In this document: positions 20,503 to 31,164 of the stretch, piece after piece
How the letters are laid out: each line of letters opens with the position of its first letter
Numbering within the stretch: the stretch's first letter is position 1
Program-made: the position numbers and the translations under genes
NCBI RefSeq assembly: GCF_004798865.1
Contig: NW_025335873.1
Location: forward strand, 6,924,231 to 6,988,230
Direction of reading: 5' to 3'
DNA length: 64,000 bases
Source of the DNA: Varanus komodoensis
Lineage: Eukaryota; Chordata; Lepidosauria; Squamata; Varanidae
Notes under the pieces: generated by a model
Database searches by the model: none
Seen by the model: the letters and a program-made list of their open reading frames with translations, nothing else
What the model was told of the DNA's origin: nothing

Positions 20503-20935
20503 CAGATGTTGTTGTTGTTAGTCACAAAGTCATGTCCGACCCATCGCAACCCCATGGACAACATTCCTTCAGGCCTTCCTGTCCTCCACCATCCCTGGAG
20601 TCCACCCAAGCCCACACCCACCGCCCCAGTGACCCCATCCAGCCACCTCATCCTCTGCCGTCCCCTCCTCCTTTTGCCCTCAATTGTTCCCAGCATGAGG
20701 CTCTTCTCCAGGGAGTCCTTCCTTCTCATTAGGTGGCCAAAGTATTTGAGCTTCATCTTCAGGACCTGGCCTTCTAAAGAGCAGTCAGGGTTGATCTCCT
20801 CTGGGACTGACCGGTTTGATGGCCTTGTGGTCCAAGGGACTCGCAGGAGTCTCCTCCAGCACCACAATTCACAGGCCTCAATCCTTCGGCGCTCAGCCTT
20901 CCTTATGGTCTGCAGATACGACCCTCCAAATAATG
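20503..20935 (-). mobile_element. BovB LINE 3' end, inverted
   Basis: The minus strand encodes, almost uninterrupted (20454-20867), the BovB ORF C-terminus: 'MWCWRRLLRVPWTTRPSNRS', 'INPDCSLEGQVLKMKLKYFG', 'HLMRRKDSLEKSLMLGTIEG', 'KRRRGRQRMRWLDGVTGAVG'. The end at low coordinates is the known BovB tail on + 'gttgttgttgttagtcacaa' with 'agtcatgtccgacccatcgc'. Only this 3' part is present. BovB is the LINE family known to have moved horizontally between squamates and ruminants. Confidence 0.95.
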
Positions 20936-20939
20936 TGTA

Positions 20940-21035
20940 ATTGTAAGGTTACTCCAGTGTTGATGGCTACTAGGGTAGATGTCTTTAAAAGGTGGCTAGA
21001 CACTTTAGTAGAGGCCAGGACCAACCGTTTGTTTG
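20940..21035 (+). repeat. CR1-related 3' fragment
   Basis: 'gttgatggctactagggtag' and 'atgtctttaaaaggtggcta' with 'gacactttagtagag' match the sense CR1-type 3' text 'gatg.ctttaaaagggg.t.gacaaattcatgga'. Confidence 0.5.
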
Positions 21036-21099
21036 TTTGTTTAAGTATTTGCTGCCTATTTTGGTAACAGCATCTCTAGGTGGCCTACTCTGTAAACAT

Positions 21100-21497
21100 T
21101 AACAGCATCCCTGGACAGCTCACAGTAGTAAAAGAATTAACTATAAAACTTTACAACACTAATAAACCAATTAATCTATAAATTCTGATTAAATTAATCT
21201 ACTCAACCTCATAGTAGCATCCATGGGAGGAATCAAATATTAAAACAACTTTTTTTGAAGAGATATGTTTTTGCCCGACGCAGAAAAAAAGACAAGGATG
21301 TTGCCAGGCAAATCTCTTTAGGGAGGGCATTCCAGATATGGGAGCAGAGGCAGAAAAAGGCCCTCTTTCTGTGAGCCACCCCTCTTTCTTCCCTGAAGGA
21401 TGGCTGCTGCAAAAGGCTCCCCTCAAAGGTTGGGTGGGAATATATGGGTGCAGACAAACTTTAGATAACCAGGGCCTATGCTGTTTAGAGCATTATA
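21100..21497 (-). mobile_element. L2-clade LINE, left part, split by a mariner
   Basis: On the minus strand it codes for 'FCLCSHIWNALPKEICLATS' and 'FFLRRAKTYLFKK', the RT C-terminus of L2 (compare 'VVPHLWNALPREVCLAPS' at 45.1 kb). The + strand text 'ccagggcctatgctgtttag', 'agcatta' continues after the mariner at 22067 with 'tatgtcaagacaagcacctt'. Confidence 0.85.
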
Positions 21498-22066
21498 CGA
21501 GGGTCCCCCCCCCCCCAAAAAAAACCCAGGAATTTATTTATGAAAAACTAGGTATTTGTTTTTACATGTTCACACTTCAGTCACCTTCGAAGTACTCTCC
21601 GTTTGATGCAATACATCTAACTGGCTTTGAACTCATTGATTTTGACGCCTTTTAGTGCTTCTGCTTTTTTGGTTTCACCTCTTCCACATTGGCAACACGT
21701 TTCCCTTTGAGGACTTTTTCCATCCAGGGAATCAAAGAAAAAAAAGTCACACGGGGTGAGGTTCAGTGAATAGGGAGGGTGGGGCAAAGGGGTGACGCTG
21801 GTTTTGGTCAAGAACGGCTGGACACTCACCTGAACAAAATTTCACCACCGTGCATTTTTCATGCAAATCGGCCACCACGGAATAGGCAAATGCATTGGAA
21901 GAGTCTCAAAATGACCCTCACTGAAGCTGAACGCAGCCTCTCGCAACAACCCAGCTGGGGGCGCTGACGCAGAGGGGTTCCTACAACACTCACCTAGTGG
22001 GGAAAGCCTATACTACAAGGGGCCCACTCTCCAGAAGATAATTCCTGGTTTTTTGGGGTCCCCCCC
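21498..22066 (-). mobile_element. Tc1/mariner-superfamily DNA transposon, internally deleted
   Basis: The 569-bp element is flanked by a TA duplication (21496-21497 and 22067-22068). Its inverted ends are 'ccccccaaaaaaaacccagg' plus 'aattta' at left and, read inward from the right, 'ggaccccaaaaaaccaggaa'. On the minus strand 21617-21829 encodes a mariner transposase end with the catalytic third-Asp block 'PPYSLNLTPCDFFFF'. Full mariners are about 1.2-1.3 kb, so over half the body (the DNA-binding domain and the first two Asp) is missing. It is non-autonomous and dead. Confidence 0.9.
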
Positions 22067-22390
22067 TATGTCAAGACAAGCACCTTGCTTTGGCCCAGGC
22101 CACAGATGGCAACCGCTGCAGTTCTTTTAACGCAGGTGTTATATGGGCGCTCTTGGAGTACCGGTCGCCCACTAAATAGGCCAGCCAAACAAACTGAGTC
22201 GTCGTTACCCCCCGATCCTTCAGAAGAGTGTATCATAATGGATAATATTGGGCCGAATATAAGGCAGTCGTGCAAATTCCCACTCAGCACCGTGCATCTT
22301 CCCAAATAACCTTGGACAGGCTGTTCCTCAGCCCTTCCAATCTTCCAAGGTTGCCTTGAAATCGGAATAATCATAAACGTCCAGGGGTGG
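22067..22390 (-). mobile_element. L2-clade LINE, right part
   Basis: 'caagcaccttgctttggccc', 'ctgcagttcttttaacgcag', 'gtgttatatgggcgctcttg' is the inverted coding/3' text of lizard L2 ('aaccagcaccttgaatt...'; compare 45268-45300). It joins seamlessly with 21100-21497 when the mariner and one TA are removed. Confidence 0.75.
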
Positions 22391-22469
22391 AGGAGCCTTG
22401 ATAGGGTACATCCATCCTATTTCCATGAGTGGCTCACTTGAACTCCCTACGCTTGTGTTAGCTTCTAAG

Positions 22470-22640
22470 ATGACTTACTTTGCTCATTGGCAGGTTCACT
22501 TATGGAATCCACTGCCACAAGGTGTGATGGCTTAGATACCTTTAAATGGTGGGATGGACCTCTTCTCTAGCCATTATGACCCAGAGCTATCCCAGTTTGG
22601 AGATATCAGGAGAATCGTGGCTTATTCGTGGGCTTCCAGA
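22470..22640 (+). repeat. CR1-related 3' fragment
   Basis: 'aatccactgccacaaggtgt', 'gatggcttagatacctttaa', 'atggtgggatggacctcttc' and 'tctagccattatgaccc' match the sense text '..ccacaaggtggtgatggc...ctttaaa.gggg.tggac..'. Confidence 0.65.
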
Positions 22641-24060
22641 GACTTCTGGTCGGCCACCAGGGGGAATTAAACCCCTGACTTGATGGAACTTCAGGCTGAT
22701 CCAAAGATCCTCCTTCGAAGCTCAACTTCTGCTCAAGCCAAGGGAAAGTTTGGGAAAATGTCCTCCGTGCCACAGACCCGCAGCCCTTTTTAAACATGGA
22801 GCAAACCCATCTGCAGGCCACAACTGGTTTATATACTCGGGTTGCCATTGTCTCTTGGTTTTCTCTCCCAGGCAGGTGCTGTCTCCCTCACCCTCCTGTG
22901 AGAGAAGGGTAGTTTAGCAAAAATCTTGGCTCGTACCCTAGTGGGCCTTCTCCCTGCTTTTGAAAACATCCTACCATCAGTTCTAAACCAAATGGGGATC
23001 TGAATTGCCTTGGCATGCAGTCGGTGTTGGCAAAGCCTTCTCTGGACCCCAGCAATGGAGCTGGAGCTCCCCCTTCTGGGAGACACTGTGTCTTCTCTGG
23101 AGAAGCTCAGCAGAAGAGAACCAATCAGGCTTGTTTTGGCAACATCGTCTGAAAGGTGCTTAGAAGCATACAGATTTCATCAGGCGCACACATGTGCATT
23201 ATGAGCCTGTGTGGAAAGGTGGGCATTGTGCTGCGGTTTGGCTTGGCAGCCCTTCCTGCGCAAAAGAACGTCTCCTTGTCCGTGGTCTTTCACTGCACTT
23301 CTTCCTTTTCTGAGTTCTTCCCCCAGCCCCATCTTTGGTCCCTGTTCACCAAGAGATGGCCATTATTCCTCACCCTTCCCTCTGCATTGCACAGCCACAG
23401 ATGTTCTCAAGCAATCTGTCCTGAAAGTGGAAAACATTTCAAGATAACAGTCAAAAAAGCGCTCACACCCAAGCATTTGCGTTCGTGTTCATGGACGCAC
23501 GCGCAGCACAGTTTCGCACCTACATGGGTGGATCTCAAATGCCGTACAGTCAAATGCCTAAGTTTTCCTGCTTCTCCATAGCCGTCTGCAGACACGCCGT
23601 GTGTTTATCCAAAATAAGAGACTGACTTTTAGCCAACTGCATAGGGAGCATCATGGAAACATTTATGGAAGAGCTCAGGAAGATGGCAGATAAAGCAGGA
23701 TGTATCCGGAGCCAATATGGCAGAATCAAAGCAAAGATATCCTATATGAAGCAACTTGGGAGACCAGAGTCTTCCTATATCCCTGCAGCTGTTGCTCTGA
23801 AATAAGGCAGTTCAATGGGGCAGTCAGCTGACCCCACTGATTTCTTGTCTTAATGCCATTATGCAGTCCCCTTGCTAGGCCCTGGAAGGAGATGTGGGGA
23901 AACTCAGAGAATTGTGACTGGGTCCTACTGTCTCCCCACAAGTCAGTATCGAAGTAGACAAATCAGAGAGCATCTTTCAAAGGATCCCTGTTACGAACAC
24001 ACCTGCAGTTCTGCCCATGAGCACACACAGTTTGCACAATTAGTGGGGGGACTCATGAAA
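22641..24060. other. Unassigned non-coding stretch
   Basis: Unique-looking sequence with no gene, RNA or recognised repeat. Confidence 0.45.
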
Positions 24061-24540
24061 GATCGGTAAAGATCGGCATCACACACACAGACACACACGC
24101 CTACCTACACCTGCTTACAAGATCTACCATCTCAGCCTCCTTCCTCAGACTTTGCGCTCAAAAAAGCAGACTTCCCCATCATCTAAGCACATGCAACTAC
24201 AATACACACACGCACACACACTATGGCAAAAAAATATGCATCGATCTTGTTGCACAAGCTTGGTCACCCTTATGGTCAGACTCAAATGGCTGGCTTTTCC
24301 TTATACCGACGTTTCCACACTAGTGTTTCTTCATTAGGAAACCTCACTTCTTCCTTGCTTGCTCACTCGCTTCCTCACTTTCTGCCTGGAAAATCATACA
24401 TCCCCCCCCCCCCCCGCATCTTCTTTCTGGAAGCAACTAAGATAAAGATGGGGATCCCATATTTCCTGAGTGTGAGATAAACAGCTGTACCCTGTTACAG
24501 ACAGACACACACACACACACACACACACATGCTGATTTTC
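24060..24540. repeat. CA-rich and homopolymer cluster
   Basis: Several CA runs (near 24082-24098 and 24205-24222, with a clean run at 24505-24529) and a C14 homopolymer at 24402-24415. Confidence 0.85.
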
Positions 24541-25586
24541 AAAGCAGCAAACACAAAGCTCACCCCTGCAACATGCGTCTTTACACATCCCAACACCGTC
24601 TTGCCGGGCTCACCAGAGCAGACTAGCATCTCTCCCCCCACACCTCTCCCCCCATGCTTGAGAATCCCCCCAGCTTTTTTCCAGAGCCCCATTTATTTCA
24701 ACTCCAGGAAAGATGCATGTGGACACACTAGAATCCCTTCCTGCTGCCGCAGTTTCTCTGGTTCTCCTGGCTTTTTTAGTTTTTTTTTTTCTTTTTTCTG
24801 TAGCATAGCAATTGCTGAGTCCTGAGGACATGCGAAGTGCAGTAAAAGGAGGAGAGGAAAACATGTGCAAAGCATTTTCTGCTTGGTGGTAATGGGAAAG
24901 GGTTCCAGAAGCAGGCAAACCTCAGATCAATACCTGGAGGAGGACACCAAAGCAGGCAGATGTTGGGGGCAAGATGCATTAAGAGACACCAGCAAATCTG
25001 CCTTCCTCTTGCGGTTCGATGTGCACAGACAAGGAGGGCAGAACCGGCCCCAAAGTTCCCAGCAGTGATGGGTGTGCAAGTGGATGAATGCACCTCATGT
25101 GTCAGTGCAAGACGAGAAGAAGGGGACACGCAGTCAGGGGAGCATAGAATGAGACCTGTGTCTGCACAGTCTCTGTGGGACTGAAGCTCTGTTTGCATGT
25201 AGGGAGCGGTGGGTGGAGGAGCCTAACCTGTTTCCGGAAGGAGTTTATCCTCCGTGGGTTTGTGTGTGCGTGCACGGCTCTCGATGTGACCGGCTCCTTG
25301 TGCTGAAGGAGAGGTGGGAATAGGTGTGCGGGGTTGTGCACAAAGGGAAGCAGACACACCTGTGCAACAGCCATGGCGTGCAATCGCAGCAGAGGGGAAT
25401 GATCTGTTTACTGGTTGATCTGTGTCTGTCGAGGTCCGAAAAATAACATGCATATGCCCATGTAGGAGGGGAAATGGGGTGTGATGAGAGGAAAGAAATC
25501 TTTCGGAAAGGGGAGAAAGGGCATGAGCAAACTTTGTCTTTCTGAGTATCTGCCCAGAAAACGGGCACAAAAATAGAGAAGCTACG
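24541..25586. other. Unassigned non-coding stretch
   Basis: No gene recognised. A T-rich run lies near 24776-24797. Overlapping frames on both strands have no family features. Confidence 0.45.
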
Positions 25587-25616
25587 TTCTGTCTGTCTGT
25601 CTGTCTGTCTGTCTGT
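25587..25616. repeat. (TCTG)n microsatellite
   Basis: Seven perfect TCTG units starting in 'gttctgtctgtctg'. Confidence 0.95.
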
Positions 25617-25709
25617 GGAGGGGAAAGAGCCAGGAAGAATTTCTCTGGCCACTCGCAAACATGTCAGCCTGTTTTATGCGAAGGGCCAAGGAAGTTGGAG
25701 GGTTTATGT

Positions 25710-26000
25710 GGGTCTGTGTGTTTGTGTGTGTCGCCCTATGTTCTGTGACTAGAGCATAAAATACAATGCAAAGAAGTCTGTGTGTGTGTGTGAACTGAGC
25801 CAGCGATGTGGCGTGTGCATGCGTGCATGACCGCGAGAGCACACAGAATCGCGTGGCTCCATGTATGTCGGAGAAAAAGTCTTGAGCAAACTATGTTGCT
25901 AAAGAGGCGAGCATCATGTTGTGTGCAGGATGAGGTAGAGTGGAGAACGGTGTGAATAATCTCTCTGTCTGTCTCTGTGTGTGTGTGTGTGTGTGCGTGC
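25710..26000. repeat. (GT)n-rich block
   Basis: Repeated GTGT runs at about 25715-25730, 25780-25792 and 25975-25995, with 'gcgtgcatgcgt'-type alternating purine-pyrimidine text between them. Confidence 0.85.
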
Positions 26001-26124
26001 ATGCGTCCGTGTCCATGTTGGGGTGATGGGAATGCAGTGCAGTGATCGGTGAATGGCAGCAGGATTTATGGAGTACACGGCCACACGTTTGTGGTGCAAA
26101 TGAGACGGGGGCGGGGGATTGAGA

Positions 26125-26175
26125 GGGGAAGGGAATGGAAGGGAAGGGAAGGGAAGGGAAGGGAAGGGAAGGGAA
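26125..26175. repeat. (GGGAA)n microsatellite
   Basis: About ten GGGAA pentamers with one 'ggaat' interruption. Confidence 0.95.
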
Positions 26176-26268
26176 CGTGTGCATGTACAAGCGTTAGCAG
26201 GACTGCCAACAGCAGGATCTGTGCTTGCACCCACTGCCTCCTTGCAGCACCCGGGAGTCTTTGCTAAT

Positions 26269-26296
26269 CCCCCCCCCCCCCCCCCCCCCCCCCCCC
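26269..26296. repeat. C28 homopolymer
   Basis: 28 consecutive C as given. Length is likely unreliable, since such runs are error-prone in assembly. Confidence 0.9.
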
Positions 26297-26369
26297 TGTA
26301 CCACCAGCCCACTTCTCTGGAACTCTTCCCCCAAACTCCTGCTCAGCTGTCTATAGGGAAGAGCATCCC

Positions 26370-26760
26370 TCCTCCGGATGGGACTCGCCGCCCTTCCCCC
26401 ACCCGCTTCCCTCCAGCCACCAATCAGCGGGACCGATCCTCACCCCCAGGTTTGTCAACAGCCCCCTTCTCGGGCACCGGCGACGAGGCGCCACGGCCCC
26501 CCGTCCGTCCCCAGGCGCGTCCGTGCCCTGCCGCGCATGGTCTTCCAGCCCCTTCCTTGGGCACGGAAGGCTGCTCTGCGCCGGCCCTCGCTTTGCTGGG
26601 TCCGCTGGGGAGGCACAGAGCGGGGCGGGCTCCCCGTAGAAATTGCCAGGAGCACCTGCTGGATGAAGCTGGGCTGCACCTCTGTCGCCCAAGGTGGCCC
26701 CTCCCAACCTGGAGCTGCCCGCCCCCCAGTGGATCTGTCCCACTCTGCTCGTCCATCATG
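26370..26760. promoter_or_regulatory. GC-rich, moderately CpG-dense stretch
   Basis: CpG-richer than its surroundings ('accggcgacgaggcgccacg', 'tccccaggcgcgtccgtgcc'), with an inverted CCAAT-like 'ccaatcagcg' near 26420. It may be a minor CpG island or part of the broader promoter-like zone ending at 29.2 kb. Long frames on both strands here are composition artefacts. Confidence 0.35.
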
Positions 26761-27433
26761 ACGGGGAAGATTGCTCCGAATTCTCCATGTCTCTCTACCA
26801 AATGGGGAAGGTCTCTCGCCCTCCCTCTCCTTCCAAGACAATTCCTAACTGTTCTGCCCCATGGGGTGGGACTTGGGGGGGGGGAGTGACCTATAAAGCC
26901 CAAGAAATGAAGTGATGGCCTTTTGGGTCGCCCCCCCCCACCTCCCCGCAAGCAAAACAGGGCAGTGTATCGAGCAAAGAGGACGTCTTCTGCTTGGGGA
27001 CCCCTGCCCCCGCCTGGAATCGATGCTCAGCCGCGGAGGGGGCGCTCTGGGGAGGCTCTGCAGTTTGGGGCCGACCTCCAGCTGAGAACCTGACGTGACT
27101 GCACTGCATGAAGCAGCTCCCTGTTCTGACACGCACGCACACGCACACCCTCTGCCAAATGTACACACTAGTCCCGCCCCACCTCCCTTGCCCTCCCTCC
27201 CTGGTCCTCAGGATGCTTTGAAAAGCATCCCTCAAAACACGAATTATGGCAAGCCAACCTAATTAAATCCACAAGGGATGCCTGCGTGTGTGAGTGAGTG
27301 TGTGCGTGTGCGTGAACTGGGTCTAAATAGGCTCAATTACTTTTACTTACACACACAGACGTACACCCAGTAGCTCTGTTTTGCAGTGCATCCTTCCTGT
27401 CTCCCCCTTTCTCGCACATGCACATGCAGGCTA

Positions 27434-27551
27434 TGTGTAACTATACATCAGTGTGCACACGCGTACACACACACACAGAAAGAAAGAGAGAAAGAAAGAG
27501 AATCTTTTCCTCTCTTCCCTCTCACATAGTCTGTGTGTAACTATACATCAG
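27434..27551. repeat. Diverged ~100-bp tandem duplication
   Basis: The 18-mer 'tgtgtaactatacatcag' occurs at 27434-27451 and 27534-27551, with similar C/T-rich and 'cacat' text before each. CA and GAAA runs lie between. Confidence 0.7.
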
Positions 27552-27553
27552 AG

Positions 27554-27555
<2 letters not shown>

Positions 27556-27602
<47 letters not shown>
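27556..27602. repeat. (AG)n microsatellite
   Basis: About 46 bases of pure AG dinucleotides. Confidence 0.95.
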
Positions 27603-27605
<3 letters not shown>

Positions 27606-27889
27606 CGCCTATCCATGTTGCGGTTCTATTCCCATAGTTTGTGTGGGCTTATGCCTGGACACACATACACAACCCTAACACGTTGCTTGCTAAGGAGAAC
27701 GGTGTGTCTGTTGTGGGAGGAGGGACTGCAGGGCAACGTGGATGGGAGCTGAATGCCTCTGATTTTGGGGAGAGAAGGAGACACGTAGGAAATCGGTTGG
27801 AGAGAGGGAAGAAGGGGGTGGGTGGGTGCGGGGACGGTGCGCTTGGGGCCAAGGGGAGAGAGGTGGGGGGCTCCAGCTGCGGGGAAGCC

Positions 27890-27962
27890 TGGATGGAAGG
27901 TAGATGGAGGGATGGATGGACGGAGGGATGGAGAGATGGAGAGACGGAGGGATGGATGGCTC
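27890..27962. repeat. (GGAT/GGAC/GAGA)n low-complexity repeat
   Basis: Imperfect 'ggatggagggatggatggac' units continuing through 'ggagagatggagagacgga'. Confidence 0.85.
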
Positions 27963-27984
27963 CCCAGGCGGCAGAGAGGAGGGT

Positions 27985-29190
27985 TAGAGGGCGGCCCACG
28001 AGACGAGATCGGCCGGGGCTGTCGCCGCCCGGCGTAAAATCGAGCGTCTCGCCTGTCCTTACCGGATGTTAGTGCTCCTCTGTGCCGGAGATCGGGCGGC
28101 CGGGGCTCCTCATTCGGCTCGGAAGGAGGAACTTGTGCGAGCCCCTCTGGATCCGGCGTGCATCGTGGGCGCTTTGGTGATGCTGCGGGCGTACGGAGAC
28201 TGGAGCTCTAGCAGTCCTTTTCATGCTCAGACAGAAAGCCCCGCGCCACGCTCCGGATTCCAGGCATTCAAGGCAAGCGCGGCGCGATCTTTTCCCCGAA
28301 AAACGTGTTGGGAAAAATGGAGAAAGAGGCAGGATGACAAAAGCCAGCTACAGATCCGGAGGGGGGTTCGCGGGTCCGTCCTTCTCTCGCGCTCCCTCGC
28401 CTCTCCTGCTCGCGCCCTCTTCCCTTCGGCCCCGTTATTTTTTTATTTAATTTGGACGGTGCTGAGGGCCCCCCTCCCTGCCTTCCGCGGGTGGATCCGT
28501 TGGCAGCCCCCGGGGGCGAAGCAAGGCGCGGGGAGGATGAGGAGCGGCGGGTGGGGGAGCGAGCGAGCGAGCGAGCGAGAGGCGAGCGAGCCAGGCGGCG
28601 ATCGAAATGAGCAAAGGCTGGGAGGGGAGGGGGGGCTGCGGGGGCGGGGCGGGGGGCGGGGGGGGGGGGGCTCGCGGCCCGAGCGGAGAAAATGAAAGGG
28701 GGGGGGCGGGCGAGGGGGCGGGTTTATGAGAAGGTCTTCTTTGGCTTCTTCCTCCTCTTCCTCTTCTTCGTCGCTTCTCTTTGTAAAGACATAATTAGGA
28801 CAGAAGAGGGAGGGGTCAGTTTTGGGGAGAGGACCGGGGAGGAGGAAGGGGGGGGATCATCAGCAGAGCAGCCAAAGGGGTGGAGTTGGTGAAATGGGGC
28901 CACGGCGAATCGTCCCCCCGAAGTCCTGATTCTGAAGTTGCCGCTCAAGTTGGTGATGATCCGTCTGCTCCTGGAAGACACGTTCAGGGGGCAGGAGGGA
29001 TGGAGGCGTGGTGGGTCGTTACAGGGCTGCTGCGGAGCTCGGGGGTCGGGGTGGGGGGAGAGTGAAGCAGGAGCCGCGATCCTGAACGGGGAGATCCGAT
29101 TCTGGGGGGAGCGGGAGCGGGAGCAGCACGGAGACTTAGGGGGGCCAACGGGGGGATGGAGCAGCATGGAGCTCGCCAGGGGTCCGTGTG
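27985..29190. promoter_or_regulatory. Large CpG island / G-rich promoter-like region
   Basis: The strongest promoter-like stretch in the window: dense CpG at 28000-28310 and 28420-28720, (GAGC)n at 28560-28583, long G runs at 28621-28725, and a G-rich shoulder to 29160. On the minus strand a near-consensus splice donor CCG|GTAAGG falls at 28063/28062, suggesting a first exon transcribed leftward. No coding exon is recognisable on either strand; the frame at 28724-29221 on the minus strand is stop-free by composition. The gene it belongs to cannot be named from this window. Confidence 0.65.
28057..28066 (-). promoter_or_regulatory. Candidate splice donor, minus strand
   Basis: On + 'ccttaccggatg' reads on minus as CATCCG|GTAAGG, an almost perfect donor. 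The putative exon would lie at higher coordinates inside the CpG island. It is the only sequence hint of a transcript orientation there. Confidence 0.35.
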
Positions 29191-29423
29191 TCCTCTTTCT
29201 GCGCAGCTTTCTGTCTTGCACTCGTATTCCTTCCTCTGTGTCTTTCAGCTCAGCTGTTCTTTTGCCCCCTTCTCTGTTCCCTCCCTATGCCTTTTGGAGG
29301 TCCTGTATGGAGGACCTCCCATCGCCCATCTCCTTGCCTTTCTTCAATATAGTCTGTCCATCTATTGCAATCTCTATCCGTAAATTCTCCCTAACAAACC
29401 ACCCATTCATCTACTCAAGACTT

Positions 29424-29425
<2 letters not shown>

Positions 29426-29479
<54 letters not shown>

Positions 29480-29528
29480 GCACACGCACACGCACACGCA
29501 CACGCACACGCACACGCACACGCACACT
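29426..29528. repeat. Compound microsatellite (CT)n-(CACACG)n
   Basis: CT dinucleotides at 29426-29474 pass directly into nine CACACG hexamers at 29475-29528. Confidence 0.95.
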
Positions 29529-29777
29529 CAGGCAAGCTCCTCGTTCTCTCCAAGCCCCCCAAAGTCCTCCACTGGGCTAGCTTCCATTCTGTCTCTCAGG
29601 GGACTCTTTAACTTCATCGTTGCAGTAACCTTCAGGGGCAATGTGTACTGCTTAAAAAGGCCCTTTTAGGGGAGTGATGCTTTCTAGATGGCCCCTTTCC
29701 AACCTCGATGCATAATGAATTAAACGCAAACACAAGGGGCAGAAGAAGAAATGTGGTAATTGGATGAGGAAGAGGAA

Positions 29778-30010
29778 AGAGCCTAGAGCTGGGAGGGGTC
29801 CTGGAGACCATTTAGTCACCCTTCCTGCTCAGTGTGGGAAACCTGTAGATGCCCACTGAAGCCTTTGCTTGAAGACCTCCAGTGAGGGGGTATCCACACA
29901 CCTCTGGATCATTGGCCCCATTGTTCAGCTGATCATACCACTGAGAAGCATCTCCCAGTAGCCAGCTCAGATCTGCCTTCTCGGAACTTTTACCCGTCAG
30001 ATTGGACTTT
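29778..30010 (-). repeat. CR1 3' end, inverted
   Basis: 'gagctgggaggggtcctgga', 'ttcctgctcagtgtggg', 'gaagacctccagtgaggggg' and 'tatccacacacctctg' are inverted CR1 tail text ('gttggaagggacc...tccagtgagggagtatccac'). Confidence 0.75.
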
Positions 30011-30795
30011 GGGAAAAATTCTCTAGGCGGCTTTAGGAAACTCCACCACAGCCCCCTCCACACTTTTCCCATCTGTAGCATCAGGCGTGGGAATCCTAAG
30101 CTTCCTTTGCATGGTATAGTGGGGCAGGTTGAGCCCCTTAAAGTCTTATACAAATGCTAATTATTATAATTATTATTCATAGCAGTAGTGGGGTGACCTA
30201 GGTGAGGCTGTGCTGAATGAACAAGAATGCAGGATTTGGCCCTACTTCTTTCCAAAGCAGCATTCTAAGGCAGGAAGCTCAGACTCTGAAGGTGAGCTAG
30301 AAGAGAAGGGGCTGGAAGACTTTGCTGAAATGCCAAAGTTAATGAGCAAGTTTAATCAAGTGTCTGGGGAGAATCAGATCATGTCTAGTTCAAGGGGGAA
30401 AATGAGGAACAAGGAGGTTGGGGGGGGTGAGTTCGTCAAACTAGTGAATCTTCATCGAGCCAAATGAGAGGATTAGTTAAGTAGCATCTGGCATTCCTGC
30501 TATCTGTCCCTGAACCTCCCTAAGGGTGGAGCCAATCCTTTTTGGGGGAAGACAAGAGGGGATTCAGTTGGGAATCAACTGACATGGGCAAGAGCTATCT
30601 CCACCCATCAGAGGAATCACTACTTTGACAGATGGAACTTATTAGTAACTTTACTGCAGTTATTGGAAGTCCAAGGCCACACTGGCCAGTCTTTCTCAAT
30701 AAAGGCCTGTACTTTAGATACTGTTCGCCTTCATTTGCCAGAAAGGAAACTGGAGAGTCAGGATCATGACAAATTTCTGAGGGCAAGGACCCATG
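30011..30795. other. Unassigned non-coding stretch
   Basis: No gene or clear repeat seen. Part of the first 150 bases may be more diverged CR1. Confidence 0.4.
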
Positions 30796-30804
30796 AGGGA
30801 ATGG

Positions 30805-30925
30805 TGATGCTTCCCAGGTCTCCGTGACTACTAGCCCTGATGGCTACTTATTGACTATGGCAAATTTCTTGTCCATGAATTTGTCCAGTCCGCAAGCCAT
30901 CCAACTTGGTGGCTGTTGCTGTTAT
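30805..30925 (-). repeat. CR1-related 3' fragment, inverted
   Basis: 'gtgactactagccctgatgg', 'cttgtccatgaatttgtcca' and 'aagccatccaacttggtggc' are the reverse of the '..gcca.caacttggatggcttt...gacaaattcatgga' text also seen at 22.5 and 53.5 kb. Confidence 0.65.
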
Positions 30926-31164
30926 TACTAATAATTAGCTATAACGTTTACATTTACTAAATCTTGAAGGGTTTTGTGTATAGCGCTTTAAAAATCATGG
31001 TTTAAAACAATCACAAATGCAATAACAATAAAATGTAATGCAGCAGCATGATTAATTATCATTAATTACAAGCCAGAGAATCTCTACATTGTCTGTCATG
31101 AATCTCCCACCCGTCAGCATAGTGTCATAATGCCCTTGGGTTCTAGTATTGTGTGTGGGGGGGA

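Noticed and set aside
26885-26900. TATA box ('cctataaagc') with a nearby start
   Set aside because: No CpG-island peak, initiator or coding exon follows; an isolated match of this length is expected by chance.
28066-29669. Long open frames through the 28-29.5 kb CpG island
   Set aside because: Low-complexity composition, running through GAGC, G-run and CT/CACACG repeats. No recognisable protein.
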